DNA of 56,641 nt from assembly GCA_947476695.1 (NCBI GenBank), contig CANJRD010000022.1, positions 1-56,641 on the forward strand, read 5' to 3'. This stretch comes from Rhodospirillaceae bacterium (GTDB lineage: Bacteria; Pseudomonadota; Alphaproteobacteria; Rhodospirillales; Rhodospirillaceae). The notes under the pieces were generated by a model. The model saw only the letters and a program-made list of their open reading frames with translations, was not told where the DNA came from and did not search any database. Of the stretch, positions 26,115 through 34,096 are shown piece after piece. The position numbers were made by a program, and so were the translations under genes. The first letter of the stretch is position 1. The number at the start of each line of letters is the position of its first letter.

Positions 26115-28091
26115 TTATTCCGCGGCCTTGGCGTGAGCGTCGGTGCGGAAGACCGGCGGTGACGGGGCGCGCAGACGGGTTTCCTTCTGTGCGTTCGCCA
26201 GCGTGGTCTTGAGCGGCGGGCCGAGGTCGAACACCGGGTTCTTCTCCGGCTGCTTCGCCTTGATCTCGGCGCGGAGCTTGTCGGTCGCGGACTGATCGAC
26301 CACGCCGTTCTTGTCGAGCACGACGCCGTAACGGCGGGCCCCGTCGACGCTGACCAGGCCACGCTTCACGTCGGCGGCCACCAGAGCCACGTCACGTTCG
26401 ATCGGGTTGCCCCAACCGCCGCCACCCCAGGTGATGAACGACAGGATGTCGCCCTTGTTGACCTTCACGTTGTCGCACTTCGAGTGATGCCACTCGATCG
26501 ACGTGCCCGGCTTCGTCGCGTCGGTCACTTCGTAGCCGTTGGCGGTTGGGCTGTAGGTGAGCGTCGCGCCGCCGTAGCCACCGCGATGCAGGATCTTCAC
26601 CGAGCGCGCGCCCACGGTGCCGCCGTTGACGCCCCACGGATAGGTGAGCCAACGGTCGTCGTGGATCGAGATCTCGCCGTCCTCAAGCAGGCAGTAGTCG
26701 ACGCGCAGCGCATTACCGCCGCGGGTCTTGCCGGCGCCGCCCGTGTCGGCGACCGTTTCATGCCGTTCGATGCGCAGCGGGAAGTAGGCTTCCAGATATT
26801 CCTGCGGCACGTTCGTGAACGACGGCCACATGGAATGACCGTCCGGCCCGTCGCCGAAGGGCTTCGCGGGGATGCCGCCGAAGCCGATCTGGTAGAGCTG
26901 GTACCAGTTCCCGCGGCTGTCGTTGCCCGAGTACATGAAGTGGGGCGACGACGAGAAGCCGGCGGCGCAAAGGAAGTCCGGGTTCTTCTGGCCAAGCAGG
27001 GCCGCGAAGGTGTCGAAGATGCGACCCAGCGCGTGCGTACGGCAGGAGAGCGCCGCCGGGAAGTTCGGCTTCAACAGCGTGCCCTGCGGGATGCGCACAT
27101 CGACCAGGTCGTAGAAGCCGTCGTTGAAGAGGATCTGGGGGTCGAACACCATGATCATGTAGATGCCCCAGAACATCTTCAGCATGTTCTCATTCAGGTA
27201 GAAGTTGATCGAGCCGATGGCCTGGGGGTCGGTGCCGGCCCAATCGAGGATCACCTTGTGGCCTTCGCGCCACATCGTGCACTTGATCTTGTAGGGGCCG
27301 TAACCGCGGCCGTCGTCATCGACATAATCCTCGAACGACACCGGCGATTCCGAGATGGCCTGATCGATCAGATGGCCGACCGCGCGCTTGTTGCGGTCCA
27401 GCGCCGCTTGGCAAGCCGCGACGTAAATCTCGTCGCCGAAGCGGTCGCACATTTCCTTCACGCGCTTTTCGGCCACACGGCAAGCCGCGAGCACCGCGTT
27501 GAGGTCGGAGCGGTTCCAGGTCGGCAAGCGCACCTGATTCAGCATCACCTCGAGCAGCGTCTCCTGCAGCACGCCCTTCTTGTAGAGCTTGGTCGGCGGC
27601 GTCACGAGACCTTCCTCGAAGATCGTCGTCGCATCCGTCGGCATCGAGCCCGGGACCTTGCCGCCGTTGTCAGTCATGTGACCGAAGTGGCACGACCAGC
27701 TGACCAGACGGCCGTTGTAATAGATCGGCAGAATGATCAGCCAATCGTTGGCGTGGCTGATCGCGCCTTCGACCTTGTACGGATCGTTGGTGAAGAAGAC
27801 ATCGCCCTCTTCGATGGTGCCTTCGTAGTTAGCGAGGAAGCCGCCGATGAACGAACCGAACTGACCCACCACCATCTTGCCATCCTTGTTGGCAATGAGC
27901 GGGAAGGCGTCGTGCTGTTCGCGAATGCCCGGCGACATCGCGGTGCGGAACACGGTCGCGTCCATCTCGAAGCGCGCGTTGCGCAGCGCGCTTTCGATGA
28001 TGTCGAGGGTGATCGGATCGATCGCGACTTTCTTGAACGGCTTCTTATTGGTTTCGATGATCTGCGATTTGATCACTGAGGTGTTTGCCAT
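26115..28091 (-). CDS. hyuB: Hydantoinase B / 5-oxoprolinase-type subunit
   Basis: HyuB is the catalytic partner of HyuA in ATP-dependent ring-opening of hydantoins, 5-oxoproline-like lactams or, in the acetone/acetophenone carboxylase branch, carboxylation. The 658-residue protein shows the family landmarks: DPITLDIIESALRNARFEMD, FTNDPYKVEGAISHANDW, a GHMTDNGGKVPGS metal-region and GGGGWGNPIERD near the end. It is somewhat longer than many HyuB proteins because of a C-terminal extension of about 60 residues ending in a charged tail. It begins 24 bases after hyuA. Which of the three reactions applies cannot be decided from sequence alone; the gene carries no third carboxylase subunit nearby, which argues against carboxylation. 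Confidence 0.92.
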   Translation of the reverse strand: MANTSVIKSQIIETNKKPFKKVAIDPITLDIIESALRNARFEMDATVFRTAMSPGIREQHDAFPLIANKDGKMVVGQFGSFIGGFLANYEGTIEEGDVFFTNDPYKVEGAISHANDWLIILPIYYNGRLVSWSCHFGHMTDNGGKVPGSMPTDATTIFEEGLVTPPTKLYKKGVLQETLLEVMLNQVRLPTWNRSDLNAVLAACRVAEKRVKEMCDRFGDEIYVAACQAALDRNKRAVGHLIDQAISESPVSFEDYVDDDGRGYGPYKIKCTMWREGHKVILDWAGTDPQAIGSINFYLNENMLKMFWGIYMIMVFDPQILFNDGFYDLVDVRIPQGTLLKPNFPAALSCRTHALGRIFDTFAALLGQKNPDFLCAAGFSSSPHFMYSGNDSRGNWYQLYQIGFGGIPAKPFGDGPDGHSMWPSFTNVPQEYLEAYFPLRIERHETVADTGGAGKTRGGNALRVDYCLLEDGEISIHDDRWLTYPWGVNGGTVGARSVKILHRGGYGGATLTYSPTANGYEVTDATKPGTSIEWHHSKCDNVKVNKGDILSFITWGGGGWGNPIERDVALVAADVKRGLVSVDGARRYGVVLDKNGVVDQSATDKLRAEIKAKQPEKNPVFDLGPPLKTTLANAQKETRLRAPSPPVFRTDAHAKAAE

Positions 28092-28115
28092 GATGCGTTC
28101 TCCTTATGCGCGCGA

Positions 28116-30350
28116 TTACCGACGACCCTTGGCTTTGGACTTCGGCTTGGCTTTCGCCTTCGCCGGAGCCTTCGCCTTGGTCGCGGTCTTTTTCGCAGCA
28201 GCTTTCTTGGTCGCAGCTTTCTTCGGGGCAGATTTCTTCGTCGCAGCAGCTTTGCCCTTCGCGGGTTTTGCCGGCGCGGCGTTCGTCTTGGGCTTCATGC
28301 CCTTCGGCGTGATCAGGATGCAGCCGACATGATCGACCGTTCCCATGCAGTCCGGCAGGATGACCGTGGTGGAATCGAATTCCGTCACGACCGCCGGACC
28401 CTGGATTACGTTGCCCGCGCGCAGCTTCGCGCGGTCGTAGATTTTCGCGGACTGGCGCTTACCGCCGCTCCAGATCGTGTGCTTCTTGTCGATGACCGCC
28501 TTGGACGCGTCGGCCGTTCCCTTCGGAACGCGGATCGCCTTCACGTTCGGGTATTCGCCGACGACCACGGCGCGCAGGTTCACGATCTCGTGCTCGGCAT
28601 CGAGCGCGAAGGTGAACTGACGGGTGTGGAAGGCATCGAAGTTCTTGCCGGCCTGACTCAGACCGTCCTTCTCGAAGCCCTCGACCTTGCACTGGATCGG
28701 CACCGAGAAACCTTGGCCCGTGTAGCGCAGGTCGATCTCATAGATGACCGTCTGCTCTTTCGCCGGAATGCCTTCCTTGGTGAGGGCCTCGGCGGCGGTC
28801 TTCGCCAGACCTTTGAGGATGCCGGCGACTTCCTTCGAGCTGGTCTCGCCGAAACGGCGCACGTAGGTCTGGGAAGATTCGTTACGCGCACGCGTCGTCG
28901 CGTCGCCGTAGGCGCAGAGCACGCCCGGACCCGGCGGAATGATCACCGGCCATGACCCCGTCAGCTTGCCGAGGGCGTTGGCGTGCAACGGGCCGGCGCC
29001 GCCGAAGGCCACCAACGCGAAATCGCGCGGGTCGTAGCCCTGTTCGATCGACACCAGCCGCAGCGCGCCGAACATGTTCTCGTTGACGATCTTCACGATG
29101 CCTTCGGCCGCTTCCTCGACGGAGATATTCAGGCCATCGCCGACCTTCTTGCAGGCGTTGCGGGACGCTTCGACGTCGAGCTTCATCGCCCCGCCGATGA
29201 GCGACGGCGGCAGATGACCGAGCACGACGTTCGCATCCGTCACCGCCGGTTCCGTGCCGCCCTTGCCGTAGCAGGCCGGGCCCGGCACAGCGCCGGCGCT
29301 TTCCGGACCGACACGCAGGGCTTTGGTGAGTTCCGGCACGCGCGCGATGGAGCCACCGCCGGCACCGACCGTACGCACATCGAGCGACGACGCACGCACC
29401 GTCACGTCACCGACGCGGGTTTCGCGGCGCAGCTGCGGTTCGCCGTTCTCGATCAGCGCCACGTCGGTCGACGTGCCGCCCATGTCGAAAGTGAGCAGGT
29501 TCTTGAAGCCGGACTGACGCGAGACCCAGAGCGCGCCGGCGACACCGCCGGCCGGGCCCGACATCATCAGCGCGACCGGCTGATCGGCCGCGTTGCCGAA
29601 CGCCATCAGGCCGCCGTCGGAGCGCAGCACTTTGTATTTCGCCTTCATCTTTGAGTCGGCGAAGGTCTTCTCGAGATTGCGCAGGTACTTGCCGACCGTC
29701 GGACGAACATACGAATTCGCGACGGCGGTTTGGGTGCGCTCGTACTCGAACATTTCCGGAAGGACTTCGTGGCTCAGCGTGACCGGCACGCCCGGGAACA
29801 CGTCGTGGATGATCGTGCGCACGCGCTTTTCGTGATCGCCGTTGGCGAACGAGTTGATCAGCGAGACCGTGATGGCCTGCACGTTGTTGGCCTTCAACTT
29901 CTCGACCGCTTCGCGCACCGAGGCTTCGTTGACTTCACGCACCACGTCGCCGCGGGCGCCGATGCGCTCCTTCACTTCGACGGTGTTCTCGAGCAGCGCC
30001 AGCGGCAGCGGCTTGTTCCAAATGATCCAGCCGGCGAGACCGCCCGGCACGAACGAACGCGCGATTTGCAGCACCTGCTTGTAGCCGTCGGTGACGACCA
30101 GGCCGACGACGGCGCCCTTGCCTTCAAGCACTGCGTTGGTGGCGACCGTGGTGCCGTGCATGAACTCGGTGATCTCCGAGGGATCGATGCCGGCGTCCTT
30201 GCAGACCTGCAGAATACCGCTCATCACGCCGACGGATTGGTCGGCCGGTGTCGACGGGGTCTTCTGGCGATAGGTCTCGCCGGTGGCTTCGTTGATCAAA
30301 AGAAGGTCGGTGAAGGTTCCCCCGACGTCGCAACCCAAGCGGTATGACAT
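28116..30350 (-). CDS. hyuA: Hydantoinase A subunit with a histone-H1-like Lys/Ala tail
   Basis: The 744-residue protein is a HyuA/5-oxoprolinase N-subunit with an ASKHA-type ATP fold: LGCDVGGTFTDLLLI at the N-terminus, DMGGTSTDVALI near residue 290, GAGGGSIARV near 330 and FGGAGPLHA near 450. It phosphorylates or activates the substrate carbonyl together with HyuB. The usual domain ends near residue 683. After it come about 60 residues made almost wholly of Lys, Ala and Pro (for example KKAATKKAAAKK), ending KGRR. Such tails occur in bacterial H1-like and AlgP-like proteins that bind DNA, RNA or polyphosphate, and are not expected here. hyuB follows after 24 bases. Confidence 0.92.
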   Translation of the reverse strand: MSYRLGCDVGGTFTDLLLINEATGETYRQKTPSTPADQSVGVMSGILQVCKDAGIDPSEITEFMHGTTVATNAVLEGKGAVVGLVVTDGYKQVLQIARSFVPGGLAGWIIWNKPLPLALLENTVEVKERIGARGDVVREVNEASVREAVEKLKANNVQAITVSLINSFANGDHEKRVRTIIHDVFPGVPVTLSHEVLPEMFEYERTQTAVANSYVRPTVGKYLRNLEKTFADSKMKAKYKVLRSDGGLMAFGNAADQPVALMMSGPAGGVAGALWVSRQSGFKNLLTFDMGGTSTDVALIENGEPQLRRETRVGDVTVRASSLDVRTVGAGGGSIARVPELTKALRVGPESAGAVPGPACYGKGGTEPAVTDANVVLGHLPPSLIGGAMKLDVEASRNACKKVGDGLNISVEEAAEGIVKIVNENMFGALRLVSIEQGYDPRDFALVAFGGAGPLHANALGKLTGSWPVIIPPGPGVLCAYGDATTRARNESSQTYVRRFGETSSKEVAGILKGLAKTAAEALTKEGIPAKEQTVIYEIDLRYTGQGFSVPIQCKVEGFEKDGLSQAGKNFDAFHTRQFTFALDAEHEIVNLRAVVVGEYPNVKAIRVPKGTADASKAVIDKKHTIWSGGKRQSAKIYDRAKLRAGNVIQGPAVVTEFDSTTVILPDCMGTVDHVGCILITPKGMKPKTNAAPAKPAKGKAAATKKSAPKKAATKKAAAKKTATKAKAPAKAKAKPKSKAKGRR

Positions 30351-30532
30351 GTGTTCTTACGTCCCGTTCGAATAAGTGGCGTTCGACTTGAACTGGCTTT
30401 GGTCTGCGCTGGTCGATCAGGCTTTGAAAAACCGGCAAACCGCATGGCGATCCACGCCGCCTTGATGCAGTTACCGTAGACTAAAGCGCGGCCCGAAGGC
30501 GACCCCCAAACGGCACCCCGCGTGAGGCAAAA

Positions 30533-30559
30533 GCATGTTCATTCGCTGTCCGAACATGC
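30533..30559. promoter_or_regulatory. Inverted repeat GCATGTTC-N11-GAACATGC
   Basis: Two perfect 8-base arms are separated by 11 bases, about 185 bases upstream of hyuA. The arm centres are 19 bases apart, close to two helical turns, as expected for a dimeric regulator. No regulator gene is adjacent, and the site is a candidate only. Confidence 0.45.
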
Positions 30560-30651
30560 GCCCCAACGGGCGGCACAGTCGCATTTCATGTCCATGAACG
30601 GATTGGCACAGCCCCCGGTCCGAAGGACTGCATCAATTCGACGCGTATATC

Positions 30652-30682
30652 AAAACGCCGCGAGTGGGGGCTCGCGGCGTTT
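30652..30682 (-). terminator. Intrinsic terminator of the HMG-CoA-lyase-family gene
   Basis: On the minus strand the arms AACGCCGCGAG and CTCGCGGCGTT enclose CCCCCA and are followed by TT then GATAT. It sits a few bases beyond the stop codon at 30691. The short T-run makes it moderately strong. Confidence 0.8.
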
Positions 30683-30690
30683 GCTTTGGC

Positions 30691-31623
30691 TTAGGCGGCC
30701 TGGGGCGTCACGACGCCGCGCGCGACATCCGGGAAGATGCCGGCTTTGCCCAGCATCGCGGGCAGCGGCTTGCCGAGTCGCTCCTCGACCCACTGCGCGT
30801 TGGCAATCACCTGCTTTAGGTCGACACCGGTTTCGACGCCCATGCGGTTCAGCATGTACAGCAGGTCTTCCATCGGGATGTTGCCGGTGGCGCGCGGCGC
30901 GAACGGGCAGCCGCCGATGCCGCCGGTGGAGGCATCAAGGAAATCCGCGCCCGCTTCGATAGCGGCATAGGCGTTGGCCAGACCGGTGTTGCGCGTGTTG
31001 TGCAGGTGAACACGGATCGGCATGTCCGGCAGCGCGTCTTTCACGCGGCTGACCAGTTCGGACACGCGGCGCGGGTCGGCGCAGCCGATGGTATCGGCCA
31101 GCGCGAGGTCGGTCGGGCCGCCCTGGGCGCAGCGCTTGGCGATCTCGACCACGCGCTCGGGGGGCACTTCGCCTTCAAACGGGCAGCCAAAAGCCGCACC
31201 GATCGTGACATTGGCCTTTACGCCGTCTTTGCGCGCCTGTTCGCCGACTTCCAGCCAGGCGCTGACTGTGTCGTCGGACATCATGCCCTGGTTTTTCAAA
31301 GCGAATGAATTACTGGCGACGACCGCGTAGCCGACTTCGTCGACCTTGGCGTCGCGGGCGCGTTCGTAGCCCTTCACGTTCAGGACCAGGCCGATGTAGG
31401 AGGCCCGGCCGTCGCGCGGCAGGGCGGCCATCACGGCTTCGGCGTCGGCCATCTGCGGCACGCGCTTCGGATTCACGAAGCTGGTCACCTCGATGCGCTT
31501 GACGCCGGCGTCCATGACCCGGGTGATGAACTCCACCTTTTCGGCGGTCGACAGGATCTTGGGCTCTGCCTGGATGCCGTCTCGGGGACCGACCTCGACC
31601 AGGGTGATGCGCTTCGATGCCAT
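30691..31623 (-). CDS. HMG-CoA lyase family aldolase
   Basis: The 310-residue TIM-barrel enzyme has the metal/catalytic segment VEVGPRDGIQAE near residue 10, the HLHNTRNTG histidine motif and the active-site cysteine loop GIGGCPFAPRATGN near residue 265. Members cleave 3-hydroxy-3-methylglutaryl-CoA or related acyl-CoAs (for example citramalyl-CoA) to acetyl-CoA plus a keto acid. I start at ATG 31623 behind GGAGG; about 68 upstream codons in frame are not family-like. It is divergent from the CoA transferase gene across 266 bases, a natural pairing of CoA activation and C-C cleavage. No leucine-degradation genes are nearby, so the substrate may be another branched acyl-CoA. Confidence 0.92.
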   Translation of the reverse strand: MASKRITLVEVGPRDGIQAEPKILSTAEKVEFITRVMDAGVKRIEVTSFVNPKRVPQMADAEAVMAALPRDGRASYIGLVLNVKGYERARDAKVDEVGYAVVASNSFALKNQGMMSDDTVSAWLEVGEQARKDGVKANVTIGAAFGCPFEGEVPPERVVEIAKRCAQGGPTDLALADTIGCADPRRVSELVSRVKDALPDMPIRVHLHNTRNTGLANAYAAIEAGADFLDASTGGIGGCPFAPRATGNIPMEDLLYMLNRMGVETGVDLKQVIANAQWVEERLGKPLPAMLGKAGIFPDVARGVVTPQAA

Positions 31624-31889
31624 GGCTTTAAATTCCTCCAGAAAACCGTCGCCGATCTTAACCGCCTGCCGGGCCCGCTGCAAAGAACCCCGAACGCATG
31701 GCTGCGGCGCGTACCGGTCGACCTGTCTTACTTGCCTCGCCTGGGCCGGGCCGCTAAGTGTCGGCTCCGCGCCATGACTTCGCGTTCCGCCTCTCATAAA
31801 GGTGGGGTGCCGGCGCCCGGCCTGCAACCGGCCGGCGATTCGCCCAAAAAGCCGCCTCGCGCGCGCAGACGAAAGGACAGTTCCGGACC
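31624..31889. promoter_or_regulatory. Divergent promoter region, HMG-CoA-lyase gene / CoA transferase operon
   Basis: This 266-base region must drive both arms of the catabolic locus. A GC-rich hairpin with arms CCGGCC and GGCCGG (31817-31835) lies in the likely leader of the plus-strand operon. No clear promoter hexamers were found and no regulator gene lies next to it. Confidence 0.4.
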
Positions 31890-33095
31890 ATGACGACCAC
31901 CAACACCAACGGCCCGTTGAAGGGCCTGCGCATGATCGAAATGGGCCAGCTTTTGGCCGGCCCGTTCTGCGGTCAGCTGATGGCCGATTTCGGCTGCGAA
32001 GTGATCAAGATCGAGCAGCCCAATGCCGGCGATCCGATGCGCGAGTGGGGCCGCGAAAAGGCCGGCGGCAAGTCGCTGTGGTGGCCGGTGGTCGGGCGCA
32101 ACAAGAAGTGCATCACGCTGAATGCGCGCGTGCCGGAAGGCCAGGAGATCATCAAGACCCTGGTGAAGAAATCCGACTTCCTGCTGGAGAACTTCCGTCC
32201 CGGCACCATGGAAAAGTGGAACCTGAGCTACGAGACGCTGTCGGCGATCAACCGTGGCCTGATCATGGTGCGCGTGTCGGGGTACGGCCAAACCGGCCCC
32301 TATGCGCCGCGCGCGGGCTATGCCGCCGTCGGCGAAGCGATGGGCGGCCTGCGGTATTGCGTGGGCGATCCGTCGACCCCGCCGAGCCGCGTCGGCATCT
32401 CGCTGGGCGACACCACGGCCGCGACCTATGCCTGCATGGGCGCGCTGATGGCGCTGCAACACCGTCACAACACCGGCCGCGGCCAGGTGGTCGACTCAGC
32501 GATCTATGAATCCGTCCTGCAGATGATGGAATCGCTGATCACCGAATACGACAAGGTCGGCTATGTCCGCGAGCGTACCGGCTCGAAGCTGCCGAACGTC
32601 GCGCCGTCGAACGTCTATCCGGCGAAGGATGGCGACTTCCTGATCGCCGCCAACCAGGACAGCGTGTTCAAGCGCCTGGCCGAAGCCATGGGTCAGCCGG
32701 AACTTGGCGACGACCCGAAGTACAACAACCACAATGCGCGCGGCGCCCGTCAGGTCGAACTCGACGAGATCATCGGCCAGTGGACCAAGACCAAGACGGT
32801 GAAGGAACTCGAAGATATCACCAACGCGTCGGGCGTACCCTCGGGCGTGCTGTACCGCGCACCGGAGATGCTGGCCGATCCTCACTTCAAGGCCCGCGAA
32901 GCCATCGTCGAGGTGCTCGACAAGCACCACGGTACGCTGAAGATGCAGAATGCTTTCCCGAAACTGTCCGACAGCCCCGGCGGCGTCAGCTGGACGGGTC
33001 CGGATCAGGGCGAACACAATGAGGAGATCTACAAGGGCTTCCTCGGCATGAGCGACAAGACCTTCGACGACTACAAGTCCAAGGGCATCATCTAA
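31890..33095 (+). CDS. CaiB/BaiF (class III) CoA transferase
   Basis: The 401-residue protein starts with LKGLRMIEMGQLLAGPFCGQ, the family head, followed by DFGCEVIKIEQP. The catalytic aspartate is expected in GISLGDTTAA near residue 170, and TGRGQVVDSAIYES follows. Class III transferases move CoA between carboxylic acids, for example oxalate/formate, succinate/citramalate or succinate/mesaconate and itaconate. It is the first gene of a plus-strand operon of seven genes and is divergent from the HMG-CoA-lyase-family gene, so it probably activates the acid that the lyase later cleaves. The acid is not known. Confidence 0.94.
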   Translation: MTTTNTNGPLKGLRMIEMGQLLAGPFCGQLMADFGCEVIKIEQPNAGDPMREWGREKAGGKSLWWPVVGRNKKCITLNARVPEGQEIIKTLVKKSDFLLENFRPGTMEKWNLSYETLSAINRGLIMVRVSGYGQTGPYAPRAGYAAVGEAMGGLRYCVGDPSTPPSRVGISLGDTTAATYACMGALMALQHRHNTGRGQVVDSAIYESVLQMMESLITEYDKVGYVRERTGSKLPNVAPSNVYPAKDGDFLIAANQDSVFKRLAEAMGQPELGDDPKYNNHNARGARQVELDEIIGQWTKTKTVKELEDITNASGVPSGVLYRAPEMLADPHFKAREAIVEVLDKHHGTLKMQNAFPKLSDSPGGVSWTGPDQGEHNEEIYKGFLGMSDKTFDDYKSKGII

Positions 33096-33115
33096 AGACG
33101 CAAGGAAGCATTCCG

Positions 33116-33766
33116 ATGGCCAACAACGGCAGCAAGGAACTGAATACCGACTACGATAAGGCGGGTTTCGGCGGCAGCCTCGACTTCGGCAAGAAGCCGG
33201 CGCTCGTCCATATCGACTTCGCCCGCGCCTATATCGACAAGACCTGCAGCCTTTACGCCGGCGTCGAGGAGTCGGCCGAGGTAGCGAAGGAAGTGCTGGC
33301 CGTCGCGCGCAAGGCCGGCATCCTGATCATCCACACCCGCGTCGAGTATTCGCCGGGCGGCGTGGACGGCGGCGTGTTCTTCCGCAAGGTGCCGGCGCTG
33401 CGCAACTTCGAGCGCGGCAATCCGATGGGCGCGTTCGTCGAGGGCCTTGAGCCGCTGCCGCATGAACCGGTGATCACGAAGCAATATGCCTCGGGCTTTG
33501 CCGGTACGAACCTGTCGGCGACGCTGGCGTCCAACAACATCGACACCACGCTGATCGCGGGCTGGAGCACCTCCGGCTGCATCCGCGCCACGGCGCTGGA
33601 TGCCTGCCAGCACGGCTTCATCCCGATCGTGATCCGCGAAGCCGTCGGCGACCGCCATGCCGAGCCGCACAAGGCCAACCTGTTCGACCTGCAGGCCAAG
33701 TATGCCGAAGTGAAGTCCAAAGACGAAGTGATCACCTACCTCAAGAACCTCAAGCAGGTGAACTGA
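33116..33766 (+). CDS. Isochorismatase-family hydrolase, N-carbamoylsarcosine-amidase-like (copy 2)
   Basis: The 216-residue enzyme shows the Asp/Lys/Cys triad: VHIDFARAY near residue 27, ITKQYASGFAGT near 120 and GWSTSGCIRATALDACQHGF near 155. The last block closely follows N-carbamoylsarcosine amidohydrolase. Together with hyuAB on the opposite strand it recalls the N-methylhydantoin route, in which ATP-dependent HyuAB yields N-carbamoylsarcosine and this enzyme then yields sarcosine. It lies 20 bases after the CoA transferase gene and 2 bases before the small-protein gene, so it is firmly in the operon. Its relative at 21313 shares the fold but only short identical stretches. Confidence 0.93.
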   Translation: MANNGSKELNTDYDKAGFGGSLDFGKKPALVHIDFARAYIDKTCSLYAGVEESAEVAKEVLAVARKAGILIIHTRVEYSPGGVDGGVFFRKVPALRNFERGNPMGAFVEGLEPLPHEPVITKQYASGFAGTNLSATLASNNIDTTLIAGWSTSGCIRATALDACQHGFIPIVIREAVGDRHAEPHKANLFDLQAKYAEVKSKDEVITYLKNLKQVN

Positions 33767-33768
33767 TT

Positions 33769-34089
33769 ATGTCGAACCCCAGCACCGCTCCGATCAAGTT
33801 GCCGCGCGTCGCCAAAGGCAAGCGCCCTCAGTTCTTCGACGATCCCGCGATCGATCAGATGATGACCTTCATCATCGAACTCGCAACCGAAGTCTCGGTG
33901 GTCTACGACCGCCTCGACACGGTGGAGCGGTTGCTGGAAACGAAAGGCACGATCACCAAGGCCGACGTTGAGGCCTATCGCCCCGACGACACGATCGAGG
34001 CCGAGCGCATGGCGCGCCGCGATGCCTACCTGAAGCGCGTGTTCCGCATGCATACGCAAGATCAGGCGCCCGAGAAGAAGTCGGCCTAA
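33769..34089 (+). CDS. Uncharacterised small protein, paralogue B of a three-member family
   Basis: This 106-residue protein has the family pattern KGKRPQFFDDPA near residues 16-27, then VSVVYDRLDTVERLLE (about 42-57) and ITKADVEAYRPDD, before a shorter charged tail rich in Arg and Lys. It is closest to paralogue A (16099), sharing RLDTVERLLE and EAYRPDD exactly. It begins 2 bases after the amidohydrolase stop and ends 7 bases before the MmgE/PrpD gene, so it is translated as part of this operon. Small size, no cofactor motif and constant company of enzymes suggest an accessory subunit; the function is unknown. Confidence 0.88.
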   Translation: MSNPSTAPIKLPRVAKGKRPQFFDDPAIDQMMTFIIELATEVSVVYDRLDTVERLLETKGTITKADVEAYRPDDTIEAERMARRDAYLKRVFRMHTQDQAPEKKSA

Positions 34090-34096
34090 GCCGGAG

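Larger units (their letters stand above)
30351..30690. other. hyuA upstream region
   Basis: The 340-base gap lies between the 3' end of the HMG-CoA-lyase-family gene and the hyuA start, both on the minus strand. It contains that gene's terminator (30652-30682) and an 8-base inverted repeat (30533-30559), so hyuAB probably has its own promoter here. No open frame in it looks real. Confidence 0.5.

Noticed and set aside
24766-26136. 456-codon plus-strand frame opposite asd
   Set aside because: It is antisense to asd and crosses the hyuB terminator; no domain features.
26484-28079. 531-codon plus-strand frame opposite hyuB
   Set aside because: Its composition is typical of antisense shadow (Arg/Val/His/Asp-rich) and hyuB on the other strand has all family blocks.
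26115-30350. HyuAB as subunits of an acetone/acetophenone carboxylase
   Set aside because: No gene for the small third subunit was found next to them.
30691-31623. HMG-CoA lyase as a leucine-degradation enzyme
   Set aside because: None of the usual partners (isovaleryl-CoA dehydrogenase, methylcrotonyl-CoA carboxylase, methylglutaconyl-CoA hydratase) is nearby; the divergent CoA transferase suggests another acyl-CoA.
26115-33766. Assignment of the locus as a creatinine/N-methylhydantoin pathway
   Set aside because: HyuAB and an amidase fit, but no creatinine deaminase, sarcosine oxidase or matching transporter gene is seen, and the other enzymes do not belong to that route. I kept it only as an analogy.
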